From Paenibacillus dendritiformis (GTDB taxonomy: Bacteria; Bacillota; Bacilli; Paenibacillales; Paenibacillaceae), in NCBI RefSeq assembly GCF_945605565.1, contig NZ_OX216966.1, positions 1,981,501 through 2,045,500 of the forward strand: a stretch of 64,000 bases of DNA, given 5' to 3'. The position numbers and the translations under genes were made by a program. This document shows positions 52,764 to 61,505 of this stretch, one piece after another (position 1 is the stretch's first letter; every line of letters begins with the position of its first letter). The notes beneath the pieces were generated by a model. That model was not told the DNA's origin. It saw only the letters and a list, made by a program, of their open reading frames with translations, and did not search any database.

Positions 52764-53783
52764 ATGAACTTGAAAAAAACTATCGTCGCAACCTTGATCG
52801 CATCCGGCATGCTGGCCGCATTGACAGGCCCGATACCTGCGGGCGCGGAGGCAGCGCAGGAGACACAGCAAGAGCAGCAATCGGACAGTAAGAAGGTTCC
52901 CATCGACAAGAAGCTGCTTCCCAAGCTGCAAAAAGCGGTAAAACAATTCGCGGGAAAAGAGATAAAGCTGCAGGATGTTGGAGAGTTTGATAATGAAGCA
53001 AGAACGGTGGTAGAAGTCAAATCTGAAGACGGAAACTATCGAGCTTACTTCGAACATAAATCAGGAAGAATATGGAGTGTAAGCGGAAATACGACAATCG
53101 ATAAAATCGGCAAAAAGGATCAAGATGAAATCCTGAAAACATTGAAAGGGATGCATTCAAAGAAGACATACGCATTTGACAAAGAAGTGGTCATGTTCGC
53201 GGGCTATGATGATAAAAAAGAAAAGCTTACAGAGCATATCACATATCAGTTGAGAGGGAAAGACTTTACTGTAAGTCTGGGTAGCGATTCTGGGGGGCTG
53301 CAAAAAGAGCGTTTCGATATCAATATCAAATTTGAAAAGAAGGAACTTGATTCGAAATTATTGAAAACGGCGGCTGAAGCGGTGAAGACGGCTTTAGAGC
53401 ATGAATTCGACGTGACGGAGGCAGCTCTCGTATATACCGGGGCTAGAGGGAATTCATGGGTCCTTGAGGACGACAATGCTATGGTTTATGTAGAAGCAAA
53501 GACCGGAAAGGCAACCAACTTTTTTCATCATGCCCGCAAACAAGTCACGACAAATAAAGTGATTACGGAAAAAGAGGCCAAAGAAAAGGTCGCTCCGATT
53601 GCCAAGAAATTATTCAATATCGACATTTCCAAATCTGAAGTGAAATGGGACAGCTTATATAAAGATTACTGCTTCTTCATCGAAAATAAAGGCACCGTGG
53701 TGAGAGCGGCATTGGATGCCGACAAAAACGTGGTGTATCTTAAATCCGGGGACAATGCGGCTCACGGGGGAGACGGCGTTTGA
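52764..53783 (+). CDS. Secreted PepSY/YcdB-like protein, second of a tandem pair
   Basis: A 339-residue paralogue of the preceding gene: same order of signal peptide (MNLKKTIVATLIASGMLAAL), Gln/Asp spacer and two PepSY-like parts (AYFEHKSGRIWSVSGNT; AMVYVEAKTGKATNFFHH). The shared closing pattern is TVVRAALDADKNVVYLKSGD. The mature parts have diverged heavily while the signal peptide is nearly unchanged. Both copies are less GC-rich than neighbouring genes. ATG 52764 follows GAGGAGG; an upstream ATG at 52734 is in frame but lacks a binding site. Confidence 0.75.
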   Translation: MNLKKTIVATLIASGMLAALTGPIPAGAEAAQETQQEQQSDSKKVPIDKKLLPKLQKAVKQFAGKEIKLQDVGEFDNEARTVVEVKSEDGNYRAYFEHKSGRIWSVSGNTTIDKIGKKDQDEILKTLKGMHSKKTYAFDKEVVMFAGYDDKKEKLTEHITYQLRGKDFTVSLGSDSGGLQKERFDINIKFEKKELDSKLLKTAAEAVKTALEHEFDVTEAALVYTGARGNSWVLEDDNAMVYVEAKTGKATNFFHHARKQVTTNKVITEKEAKEKVAPIAKKLFNIDISKSEVKWDSLYKDYCFFIENKGTVVRAALDADKNVVYLKSGDNAAHGGDGV

Positions 53784-53850
53784 TATCTATGCATGCATGG
53801 AATTGACCCTTAAAAGACAATTGGCGGCTTCCAATATATAAATACCCACC

Positions 53851-53881
53851 AAAAAACCGGGGGCGGCGCCTCCGGTTTTTT
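53851..53881. terminator. Bidirectional terminator between convergent genes
   Basis: AAAAAACCGG (53851-53860) pairs with CCGGTTTTTT (53872-53881), giving A/T runs on both strands. It ends the secreted-protein pair and the dehydrogenase. Confidence 0.85.
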
Positions 53882-53885
53882 CGTG

Positions 53886-54839
53886 TCAGTATTGGCGGTC
53901 GTAATCGACGAGATTGCGGGCGGGGGAGCCCGTGTCGAGGTAGGCCGCCAGATTCTCGAGGAATAACGCCGTGACTTTTTCCTTCAGACGGTCGGTATTC
54001 CCTCCGGTATGGGGCGTGATGATCACGTTGTCCATCGCCCAGAGGGGATGATCTTCCGGAAGCGGTTCGGTCTCGAACACGTCCAGGCCTGCGCCGGCCA
54101 GATGGCCCTTCGTCAGGGCCTGGACGAGCGCATCGGTGCGAACCGACGCGCCGCGTCCGACATTCACGAAGAAGGCGCCTCGCTTCATGGCGGCAAAGCG
54201 GACTTCGTCGAACAAGCCGTCCGTCTCCGTGGTTTTCGGGAGCACGTTGACGATGACGTCGCTGGCGGCAAGCGCCTCGTCCAGCTTGTCCAGCGTATGG
54301 ACGGCATCGACATGGTCCGCCGGGCGAGCAGTTCGGCGCACGCCGATGACGCGCATGCCGAAGGCTTGGGCCAGGCGGGCGATCTCGGTGCCGATGCTGC
54401 CGAGTCCGATAACGGCCATCGTGCGGCCGTTCAGCTCGGTGAAGCGGCCTGCCTTATCCCAATGGCGGCGCGTTTGATTGCGAATCGCGCGCGGGAGCTC
54501 GCGCGTGAAGGCGAGCAGCATGGCGAACACTGTCTCGGCCATCGGGACGGGATGGACCCCGCTCGCGGTGGTCAGCATAACCTCCCGCTGCTTCAGCTTC
54601 TCGAACGGCATATAATCGGCTCCGGATGACCATAATTGGATCCAACGAAGCTTGCTTCCGGGCGCCAATCCTGTCTCTTGGGCGGCATCGCACCAGCCGA
54701 GTATCACTTCGGCATCGCCGAATTCGGCCGGATCCAGATCCTTCGGACGGCCGAAGATTATATGCCAATCCGGCGCCGCTTCCCGGATACTGGCTTCCTG
54801 CTCAGGCGCCAGTCCGTGCAGACATATCATTTTACGCAC
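53886..54839 (-). CDS. D-isomer-specific 2-hydroxyacid dehydrogenase
   Basis: A 317-residue NAD(P)-dependent oxidoreductase. The Rossmann motif is AVIGLGSIGTEIARL. The substrate-binding part includes the Arg in FVNVGRGASV, the Glu in DVFETEPLPEDHPLW, and the catalytic His in ITPHTGG. The length is normal. Which 2-keto acid it reduces cannot be told. The GTG start at 54839 follows AAAGGAGGAC. It diverges from the luciferase-like gene across a 160-bp region with a palindrome. Confidence 0.88.
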   Translation of the reverse strand: MRKMICLHGLAPEQEASIREAAPDWHIIFGRPKDLDPAEFGDAEVILGWCDAAQETGLAPGSKLRWIQLWSSGADYMPFEKLKQREVMLTTASGVHPVPMAETVFAMLLAFTRELPRAIRNQTRRHWDKAGRFTELNGRTMAVIGLGSIGTEIARLAQAFGMRVIGVRRTARPADHVDAVHTLDKLDEALAASDVIVNVLPKTTETDGLFDEVRFAAMKRGAFFVNVGRGASVRTDALVQALTKGHLAGAGLDVFETEPLPEDHPLWAMDNVIITPHTGGNTDRLKEKVTALFLENLAAYLDTGSPARNLVDYDRQY

Positions 54840-54940
54840 AGCTTGTCCTCCTTTATCGCATGTCTTTTCTACAAAAGATTCCCCGCTTCGAGGCGGATTT
54901 CCTCTTTTACCGGAAATAAGCTACTATATATCGTATAACG

Positions 54941-54957
54941 GCTATGGAAACCATAGC
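54941..54957. promoter_or_regulatory. Palindrome in the divergent promoter region
   Basis: GCTATGG-AAA-CCATAGC is a perfect 7-3-7 inverted repeat between the dehydrogenase and the LLM flavoprotein gene. It lies about 100 bp from the first start and 44 bp from the second, so a repressor bound here could control both. It resembles no operator I know well. Confidence 0.45.
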
Positions 54958-55000
54958 ATTTACATAGGTTATACTCCATACGAGCAAGGAGGCCCGCGAT

Positions 55001-55996
55001 ATGAACATCGGAATTCTTGATCAATCCCCCATACTGCCAGGCGAGAATGCGACAGACGCATTCCGGCACACGCTGGAGCTGGCAGCGCATGCCGAACGGC
55101 TTGGCTTCAGCCGATATTGGGTGTCGGAGCATCACGATGCAACCGGGCTGGCCGGTTCCTCGCCGGAAGTGCTGATTGCCTCGATTGCGGCCCATACGAA
55201 GCGGATTCGGGTCGGCTCCGGCGGCGTCCTGCTTCCGCATTACAGTCCGTACAAGGTGGCGGAGAATTTCCACGTGCTGGCATCGCTCTATCCCGGGCGG
55301 ATTGATCTCGGCATCGGGCGCGCTCCGGGGGGAATGCCGCTCGCGACGCGGGCCCTCCGCTATGGCCGGCCTGCCGATTATGAGACCACCTTCGACAGGG
55401 CGCTCTCGGATCTTGGCGGCTTCCTGAAGCATGACCTTCCTGCAGAGCATCCGCTCCACGGTCTGAAGGCGACGCCGATCCCCGAGCAGCCGCCGGAAGT
55501 ATGGCTGCTCGGATCGAGCGGTTACAGCGGAAGGAAGGCGGCGGAGACGGGGGCTTCATTCTCGTTCGCCCACTTCATTAACGGGGAAGGCGGAGAAGAG
55601 GTCGTCCGCGCTTATTATGATGCGTTCCGTCCCGGGCCGCTTGGCGACAAGCCGCGAGCGAACGCCTGCATCATCGTCATCTGCGCCGATACGGATGAGG
55701 AGGCGGAGCGGCTGGCATCCTCCGTCGATTTGCGGCTGCTGCTGCTCGACCGGGGGGATTCGAGGGCGACGTTCGTTTCTCCGGAGGAAGCGGCAGACTT
55801 TCCCTACACGGAGTGGGATCGCGAGCGCATCCGGTACAATCGCGGCCGGATGATTGTCGGCGGACCGGGTAAGGTGAAGCGGGACTTGGAGGCATTTGCG
55901 GAGCGGTACGGCATTGACGAGGTGATCGCGATGACGGTGACGTATGACTTCGCGGCGCGGCTCCGATCGTACGAGCTGATTGGGGAGATGTTCTGA
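55001..55996 (+). CDS. Luciferase-like (LLM) flavin monooxygenase
   Basis: A 331-residue TIM-barrel flavoprotein of the bacterial luciferase superfamily (MsnO8-type). Family marks are the N-terminal LDQSPI, RYWVSEHHDATGLAGSSPEV, VGSGGVLLPHYSPYKVAE, DLGIGRAPGG and VWLLGSSGYSG. The flavin-binding His sits in SEHHD. The substrate is unknown. ATG 55001 follows AAGGAGGCC. Its divergent partner is a hydroxyacid dehydrogenase, which may share the palindromic operator. Confidence 0.87.
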   Translation: MNIGILDQSPILPGENATDAFRHTLELAAHAERLGFSRYWVSEHHDATGLAGSSPEVLIASIAAHTKRIRVGSGGVLLPHYSPYKVAENFHVLASLYPGRIDLGIGRAPGGMPLATRALRYGRPADYETTFDRALSDLGGFLKHDLPAEHPLHGLKATPIPEQPPEVWLLGSSGYSGRKAAETGASFSFAHFINGEGGEEVVRAYYDAFRPGPLGDKPRANACIIVICADTDEEAERLASSVDLRLLLLDRGDSRATFVSPEEAADFPYTEWDRERIRYNRGRMIVGGPGKVKRDLEAFAERYGIDEVIAMTVTYDFAARLRSYELIGEMF

Positions 55997-56048
55997 CGCG
56001 CATAGGGAACAAGCCGGTTCGCATCGGGCGGCCGGCTGTTCGAGCTGC

Positions 56049-56360
56049 CTATCCGCCGAAGGCTTGGCGGAAGCAGGCGGAGAGCTTCTTCGCATCGACC
56101 TCCCATAGGGCGGCGAGCTCCTCGCATACGGCTTCGTCCCACCAGTCTGACAGCTTCTTGCGGTTGGCGTGATTCTCGTGAATCCATATCAGATTGCCAA
56201 TCACTTTGCGATAATAGAGCTCTTCGCCTTCCTTCCGTTTGTCGTCGGGAATCCAGACATTCATGCGCTTGATCGTGCGGTACAGCTCATTGCTGCAAGC
56301 CCGGCGGATGCCCCGGGCGGTAGGCAGGGCAGCGGTGTGGCGCTGTCTCGGTGTCTTCAT
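56049..56360 (-). CDS. Conserved hypothetical protein (Paenibacillus-type)
   Basis: A 103-residue soluble protein with a basic N-terminus (ARGIRRACSNELYRTIKRM) and a helical C-terminal half (NLIWIHENHANRKKLSDWWD, then DEAVCEELAALWEVDAKKLS). I recognise no named domain. It starts at ATG 56360 behind GGAAAGGGG. It lies downstream of the cupredoxin gene on the same strand, 79 bp apart. Confidence 0.6.
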   Translation of the reverse strand: MKTPRQRHTAALPTARGIRRACSNELYRTIKRMNVWIPDDKRKEGEELYYRKVIGNLIWIHENHANRKKLSDWWDEAVCEELAALWEVDAKKLSACFRQAFGG

Positions 56361-56438
56361 GGCCGTTGGCCCCTTTCCTGCAGGTTGTGTTATACCATAT
56401 GCAGGATGGTGGCCCGATGCCAGAAAGACCTCGCGCGG

Positions 56439-56891
56439 CTAATCGACGACGATGTACCCGATCATCGGACCATTGCTGGCCGCATCGGCATGCGTCGTGC
56501 AGACGATGCGGTAAATCCCTTCCTTCGCGGTGAAGCGGATGATCGTTTCCTTGTTTTTTTCGATGGTGCCGGAGATATCGAGCCCTTCAATCACGAAATC
56601 ATGGCGGTGCCCGTTCACGCCCCGGATGCGCAGCTCGACGCGCTCGCCTTCGTTCGCGTTCACCGTGCCGGGGGCGAATTGATACGCTTCGATCTCGGTT
56701 CCGTCTTCAAGGGTGGACTTGAATTCGCCCGTCACCATATGCAGGATGCGGGTCTCTTGGGGGGCGGCTTGCGCGGCCTGCTCTATCCGCATCGATTCGT
56801 ACCGCCAGAAGGCGGCGCCGACCATGATAGCGGCGATAGCGATCAAGCCGATGCGCCATTGCTTGGGGGTAATGACCCAGAAATTAGCCAT
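56439..56891 (-). CDS. Membrane-anchored cupredoxin-like protein
   Basis: A 150-residue protein with an N-terminal anchor (about residues 13-31). The cupredoxin fold behind it carries copper ligands as His in NGHRHDFVIEG and the Cys-x2-His-x7-Met set in CTTHADAASNGPM. This pattern is typical of small blue copper or CuA-like proteins. It is probably external and involved in electron transfer or copper handling. ATG 56891 follows GAGGAGGTTCAC. It has no visible partner except the conserved hypothetical behind it. Confidence 0.75.
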   Translation of the reverse strand: MANFWVITPKQWRIGLIAIAAIMVGAAFWRYESMRIEQAAQAAPQETRILHMVTGEFKSTLEDGTEIEAYQFAPGTVNANEGERVELRIRGVNGHRHDFVIEGLDISGTIEKNKETIIRFTAKEGIYRIVCTTHADAASNGPMIGYIVVD

Positions 56892-57091
56892 AGATGTGAA
56901 CCTCCTCGACATGTATTCGGAAAGCTTGGAGTTCAGGAGCTTTTTGTAAGGGAGCGAAAATGGCCATGCAGTCCAGCTAGTCCATATGTATGCCGGAGAG
57001 GGCGGTAACATGAGCCCTGCCGGTCGATTGCGTTAGAGTCATGTCCCATCGTAAAATAGAATAGACTGGTAGCAAAAAGAGGAGATGGGAC

Positions 57092-57703
57092 ATGGAATTT
57101 GTGCATCAAATTGTGACTACGCTCTTGCATTGGGTGCAGCAATTGGGAGAATGGGGAATCATGCTTGGCTTGATGATAGAGATAATTCCGAGCGAGATTG
57201 TCCTTGCCTACGGAGGTTTTCTCGTCTCGATTCAAGAGATTACCTTTGTGGAAGCGGTCATCTTCGGCGTCATCGGCGGGGTTATCGCCCAACTGTTCGT
57301 CTATTGGATCGGCCGATACGGGGGAAGACCTGTGCTCGAACGGTACGGCAAATACATTCTGATTCAGCCGCATCATATTGCGAAATCGGAAGAATGGTTC
57401 CAGAAATATGGGACAGGCGTTATTTTTACGGCCCGGTTCGTTCCGGTTGTACGGCATGCCATCTCCATACCGGCGGGCATTTCCAAAATGAATGTATGGC
57501 GATTCACGCTCCTGACGACGCTGGCGGTCATCCCGTGGACGATACTGTTTGTCTATCTGGGCTTTGTGCTGGGCGACAAATGGGAGCAGATTGACGACGT
57601 GGCCGGCAAATGGGTCAAGCCGTTTATTCTCGTTGCCCTGGCGCTGTTAATCGTGTATGTTGTCATTAAATATACGTATTCCAAAAAGAAAGCGGGGAAA
57701 TGA
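57092..57703 (+). CDS. DedA-family membrane protein
   Basis: A 203-residue membrane protein of the DedA/SNARE-associated family, which handles lipid (undecaprenyl-phosphate) transport. Marks are IIPSEIVLAYGGFL, GGVIAQLFVYWIGRYGGR and the Arg-rich motif FTARFVPVVRHAISIPAG. The gene ends in an ATGA overlap with the thioredoxin-like gene, so the two are made together. ATG 57092 follows AAGAGGAGATG. Confidence 0.9.
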   Translation: MEFVHQIVTTLLHWVQQLGEWGIMLGLMIEIIPSEIVLAYGGFLVSIQEITFVEAVIFGVIGGVIAQLFVYWIGRYGGRPVLERYGKYILIQPHHIAKSEEWFQKYGTGVIFTARFVPVVRHAISIPAGISKMNVWRFTLLTTLAVIPWTILFVYLGFVLGDKWEQIDDVAGKWVKPFILVALALLIVYVVIKYTYSKKKAGK

Positions 57704-58272
57704 AGATGGCCAAGAGCGTAGCCGACGTAATGGGAAAAGGAATTCGCCCCCAAGCCTTTGTGGACGGGATGCAAAAGAACAAGGAGACCTTCGTCTCCTG
57801 GTATGACCAATTTGCATGGGCGGATGAAGAAGATAAAGCTTTCTTCGAGTCGCTTCAATACCGCGACGACCTGCGCTGTCTTATCCTGGCGGCGGATTGG
57901 TGCGGCGATGTCGTCCGCAACGTGCCGGTCGTCTTCCGTGCGATGGAAGCGGCGCAAATCGAGACGGAAGTGCTGATTATGGAGCAATTCCCGCAGACGA
58001 TGGATCAGTTCCTGACGATGGGCGGCCGTTCGGTGCCGGTTGTCATCTTCGCCGATACCGGCGGGCATGTTCTCGGCCAGTGGGGCCCGCGCCCGAGCGA
58101 TGTGCAGGCGCATATGATCCGCTTCAAGCAGGAGAATCCGGACCGGGAAGCGCCGGACTATCAAGACAAATTGAAAGTGGTAAGACAGCAAATGATGGAA
58201 ACGTACGGCGAAGGCACGGGATACCAGACACGCATCGTGCGCGAGCTCAAAGAGCTGCTGTCTTCCTTTTGA
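57700..58272 (+). CDS. Thioredoxin-fold protein with single active-site Cys
   Basis: A 190-residue protein of the thioredoxin_9 type. The active-site strand reads LILAADWCGDVVRN, so the usual CxxC is replaced by CGDV with only one Cys, and it should not act as an ordinary dithiol oxidoreductase. The cis-Pro loop is at RSVPVVIF. Translation is coupled to dedA by the ATGA overlap. Pairing of DedA and such a protein suggests a joint membrane role; no substrate is known. Confidence 0.75.
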   Translation: MKMAKSVADVMGKGIRPQAFVDGMQKNKETFVSWYDQFAWADEEDKAFFESLQYRDDLRCLILAADWCGDVVRNVPVVFRAMEAAQIETEVLIMEQFPQTMDQFLTMGGRSVPVVIFADTGGHVLGQWGPRPSDVQAHMIRFKQENPDREAPDYQDKLKVVRQQMMETYGEGTGYQTRIVRELKELLSSF

Positions 58273-58368
58273 CATCAAGCTAAGTTCAACAAGTCAACCT
58301 TTCCAAAAGGGTAAACCTATGTTTGCGGTCGACTTCGCGAACAACTTTAACAAAGGCGGTGTTCTTCT

Positions 58369-58992
58369 ATGTTCCGCATTCAAAGCTATACACTCGGTCC
58401 GGTTCAGACCAATGCCTATGTGCTGATCAATGAAGAGACGAAGGAAGCGGTCGTCATTGATCCCGGCATGAATCCGGAGCCGCTGCTGCAGGGCCTTCAG
58501 GGGTTGAAGGTATCGGCCGTCCTGCTGACGCATGCGCATTTCGATCATATCGGCGGGGTTGACGCCGTGCGTGAAGCGCACGGATGCCCGGTCTATATTC
58601 ATGAGCGGGAAGCGGACTGGCTTACGACGCCCGAGCTGAATGGTTCGACGATGTGGCCCCAAGTCTGCCCGCCGATGACGATGAAGCCTGCAGAGCATCT
58701 GCTGCAGGACGGACAGACGCTGGAGCTGATCGGCCATACGTTCCAGGTCATGCATACGCCGGGCCACTCTCCCGGCAGCGTCAGCTTCCTCCACGAGAAG
58801 CACTTGTTCTCGGGCGATGTCCTCTTCCGTACGTCGGTAGGGAGAACGGATCTCCGGGACGGGGATATGAACGTGCTGCTCCAATCGATTCATGGCAAGC
58901 TGTTCCCGCTGGGGGATGACGTTACGGTCTACCCAGGGCATGGTCCCAAGACCCAGATCGGGTACGAGAAGGAGCATAATCCTTTTGTATAA
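58369..58992 (+). CDS. Metallo-beta-lactamase-fold hydrolase (glyoxalase II-like)
   Basis: A 207-residue hydrolase. The zinc motif is HAHFDH (His55, His57, Asp59, His60). Additional ligand His is in HTPGHSPGSVSF, with Asp in LFSGDVLF and the final His in YPGHGPKTQ. This resembles YqgX-type enzymes of Bacilli, which may act on S-lactoylglutathione-like or bacillithiol thioesters. ATG 58369 follows AAAGGCGG. A hairpin with a C/T-rich tail lies at about 59007-59050. Confidence 0.87.
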   Translation: MFRIQSYTLGPVQTNAYVLINEETKEAVVIDPGMNPEPLLQGLQGLKVSAVLLTHAHFDHIGGVDAVREAHGCPVYIHEREADWLTTPELNGSTMWPQVCPPMTMKPAEHLLQDGQTLELIGHTFQVMHTPGHSPGSVSFLHEKHLFSGDVLFRTSVGRTDLRDGDMNVLLQSIHGKLFPLGDDVTVYPGHGPKTQIGYEKEHNPFV

Positions 58993-59095
58993 TGAGGTAA
59001 TGCTTGACGAGGCGGCTTGCCGGACGCAATGTTCGGGCAGGCCGTCTTCCTTATTAACGCCATCGGGCCATTGGCGCTGATTTTGGGTTCGTGGT

Positions 59096-59236
59096 ATGAT
59101 GAGCTTAATTGAGGATCGGATGCGCATTCTGCGGGGGAATGAGGCTGTCCCTTGGGCGGAAGCACGGATTGAATTCGTGTTTGCGGGGCTGCACGCACAG
59201 GAACGAGGATGGATAGAGGAGAAGGCGGGCGCGTAA
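59096..59236 (+). CDS. Candidate small protein of 46 residues
   Basis: From ATG 59096 (or ATG 59099) a frame encodes a 46-residue soluble, charged peptide ending RGWIEEKAGA. Its TAA stop lies inside the left arm of a strong terminator stem, an arrangement common for real short genes. Against it: the ribosome binding site is weak (GGGTTCGTGG), and I recognise no family. It may instead be a non-coding part of the preceding transcript. Confidence 0.3.
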   Translation: MMSLIEDRMRILRGNEAVPWAEARIEFVFAGLHAQERGWIEEKAGA

Positions 59237-59259
59237 ACCAGGTGAGGTTTGCGCTTTTT
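59231..59259 (+). terminator. Terminator before the M24 gene
   Basis: GCGTAAACC (59231-59239) pairs with GGTTTGCGC (59246-59254) with one G-T, followed by five T residues. The stop codon of the candidate small gene lies within the left arm. Confidence 0.75.
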
Positions 59260-59341
59260 GTGTCCCCCGCGGGAGCATTCGCGCAAGGCGGGAGCCTCCG
59301 TCTGACTGGAGGCTTCAGTAAGCAGGAAGGGAGCAAGATCA

Positions 59342-60547
59342 ATGGAAGGCGTATTGAAGCAAGAAATCGAAGGGCGAATTGCCCGGCTGCAGGCAGCGAT
59401 GCAGGAACGAACCATGGACGGCTGTCTGATTACGCAAAATGTGGGGATTTATTATTTTACCGGATCGATGCAGACAGGGTATTTGTTCGTGCCGAAGCAG
59501 GGCGAGCCTGTCTACTTCGTCAAGCGCAGTCTGGAGCGCGCGCGGCATGAAGCCGCGGTGGCGGTCGAGCCGCTCGGATCCTTCCGCTCCTTCGGGACGC
59601 TGCTGCAGGAGCGCTTCCCGGCGGTGTTCGCAGCCGAACGCCCGGTCATTGCCACGGAATACGACGTGCTTCCGGTGCAGGTGTTCGAACGGCTCCGCTC
59701 CGTGCTGCCGGATGCGGCATGGACCGACGGATCCGCGATGCTGCGCGGGCTGCGGATGGTCAAATCGCCGTGGGAAATCGACCGCATCCGCACGGCCGCG
59801 CGTGCGGCGCATCATGCGCTTGAGCAAGCGGCCGCTTACGTCCGGCCCGGCATGATGGAGCTCCAGCTCATCGCCCACATCGAGCATGTGTTCCGCATGC
59901 AGGGCCATGTCGGGTTCATCCGGATGCGCGGGTACAACCAAGAGATTATTACAGGGATGGTCGCCTCGGGCGAAGCGGGGGCGGAGCCGACTTACTTCGA
60001 CGGTCCGGCCGGCGGACGCGGCTTGACCCCGGCTAGCCCGCAAGGCTCCAGCCGGAAGGTCATCGCAGAGAATGAACCGATTCTTGTCGATATCGGATGC
60101 TGTATTGACGGCTATGTTATCGACCAGACCCGGACGCTGGTCATTGGCAAGCTGGATGAGGAGCTCGAACGGGCCTACGAGTCGTCCGAGGCGATACTGC
60201 GGGCCGCCGAGGCGAGTCTGAAGCCGGGGACGGTATGCGAGACGCTGTACGCCGACGCGTTGAAGCTGGCCGAACAATACGGCTTGTCGGACCATTTCAT
60301 GGGCTTCGGGAGCGATCAGGTCAGCTTCCTCGGCCATGGCATCGGCATGGAGATGGATGAATGGCCCGTGCTGGCCCGCGGCTTCACGATGCCGCTTGAA
60401 CCCGGCATGGTCATCGCGATCGAGCCGAAATTCACGTTCCCTGGCCGGGGCGTCGTCGGCATCGAGAACACGTACCTGATAACAGATGACGGGTTCGAGA
60501 AGCTGACCACCCCGCCGGAAGGCGTATGGCGCATCGCGGCGCCGTAA
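59342..60547 (+). CDS. M24-family Xaa-Pro peptidase (creatinase/aminopeptidase fold)
   Basis: A 401-residue protein. The N-terminal creatinase-like domain (about 1-150) includes GCLITQNVGIYYFTGSM. The C-terminal pita-bread domain has metal ligands in VDIGCCIDGYVIDQTR (Asp, Asp), LGHGIGMEMDEWP (His), and two Glu in IAIEPKFTFPGRGVVGIENTY. It probably cleaves X-Pro peptide bonds; some members act on other substrates. ATG 59342 follows AGGAAGGGAGC. A hairpin GCCTCC...GGAGGC lies about 30 bp upstream of the start codon. Confidence 0.88.
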   Translation: MEGVLKQEIEGRIARLQAAMQERTMDGCLITQNVGIYYFTGSMQTGYLFVPKQGEPVYFVKRSLERARHEAAVAVEPLGSFRSFGTLLQERFPAVFAAERPVIATEYDVLPVQVFERLRSVLPDAAWTDGSAMLRGLRMVKSPWEIDRIRTAARAAHHALEQAAAYVRPGMMELQLIAHIEHVFRMQGHVGFIRMRGYNQEIITGMVASGEAGAEPTYFDGPAGGRGLTPASPQGSSRKVIAENEPILVDIGCCIDGYVIDQTRTLVIGKLDEELERAYESSEAILRAAEASLKPGTVCETLYADALKLAEQYGLSDHFMGFGSDQVSFLGHGIGMEMDEWPVLARGFTMPLEPGMVIAIEPKFTFPGRGVVGIENTYLITDDGFEKLTTPPEGVWRIAAP

Positions 60548-60739
60548 AAGGGTTAGGATGGGACTCGCAATGCCGTGCTTCCCATCGATTTCCTGCGAAT
60601 GCGGGTTGACATTTGCGCGGAAGTCACATATTTTATTTTGAAAAGGCAGCGTCTTTTTTGCGAGAACAAGCATACATTTACAGCAATCATAAATTTTAGT
60701 ACGATAGAGGAAACAGCATATGGATGGGAGGCATGGACA

Positions 60740-61123
60740 ATGCTGCATTTGGGAGAGAAAGTAGTCATTGTTGCCGACCGCTTCGAACAACATTTGCCTA
60801 TCGGGGAATATGGCTATATCATTGCCTATGACCGCAATGCGGATAACGCATTCGATTACGTCATCCGGGTGCCGAGAGCAAACCGCAACTTCTTCGTGCC
60901 GGCGTCTGACGTCGAGCAGGAAGGCCTGCTCCTGCAGCAGGAAGCGGACCGCATCGAACGGGAAGCGCTTATCGACTATGCACTGGCTACTCACAATGAG
61001 TCTCTGTTCCGCCGGATCATGAATGGTGATGCGGCAGAAGACCAGGAGGAAGAGAACGAGCAGGAAGAAGCGATGTCTCAGGAAGAGTTCATCCGGCAAG
61101 TCAACCTGCGCGCATGGATATAA
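60740..61123 (+). CDS. Conserved hypothetical acidic protein
   Basis: A 127-residue protein. The N-terminal part (MLHLGEKVVIVADRFEQHLP and IGEYGYIIAYDRNADNAFDY) looks like a small beta barrel. A helical region (LLQQEADRIEREALIDYALA) and a very acidic tail (DAAEDQEEENEQEEAMSQEE) follow. The family is not known to me. The ATG at 60740 follows GGGAGGC; the open frame extends upstream into AT-rich, non-coding-looking DNA. Confidence 0.6.
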   Translation: MLHLGEKVVIVADRFEQHLPIGEYGYIIAYDRNADNAFDYVIRVPRANRNFFVPASDVEQEGLLLQQEADRIEREALIDYALATHNESLFRRIMNGDAAEDQEEENEQEEAMSQEEFIRQVNLRAWI

Positions 61124-61128
61124 GGAAG

Positions 61129-61173
61129 AGCACCGGTTTGCGTTACGGGGTAACGTGTGACCGGTGCTTTTTT
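61129..61173 (+). terminator. Terminator after the acidic-protein gene
   Basis: AGCACCGGT (61129-61137) pairs with ACCGGTGCT (61160-61168), with an inner stem CGTTAC-GTAACG, and a T run follows. Confidence 0.85.
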
Positions 61174-61505
61174 GATATGATAGACTAAATTTGTTTGGGT
61201 GCAAGCTGGTCTTCCGCTTGTTTCTGTTTTTGGTCAGGTTAGGATATGGAGAGGAACATCTTGAAACGAAACTTTTTTGGATAAAAATTTGCCGCTCAGA
61301 GCGCTTTACATCGATTTTTTCTATTGAGAGACACGGGTCCACCACATAAAAAATGAATCGCCCAAAACTCCCCAAAAAACACTATGGACTTTCTCAACGG
61401 TCTGATTTCGGGCTCCAAGAGACTGCGCCGGTATTATCGCTTTCTGCAGGCCTTGTTGGCTCTAGGAGGCATCGTAGCCTTCTGGAATCATCGTTTCCTC
61501 CTCGG
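61174..61505. other. Gene-free spacer
   Basis: No supported gene, repeat or RNA is visible in this stretch between the terminator and the repeat array. A frame from 61384 starts inside it but runs into the repeats with no ribosome binding site. Confidence 0.4.

Noticed and set aside
59339-61375. Minus-strand frame of 678 codons spanning the M24 gene and its neighbour
   Set aside because: It covers two genes with clear motifs on the plus strand and their terminator, and has no start context.
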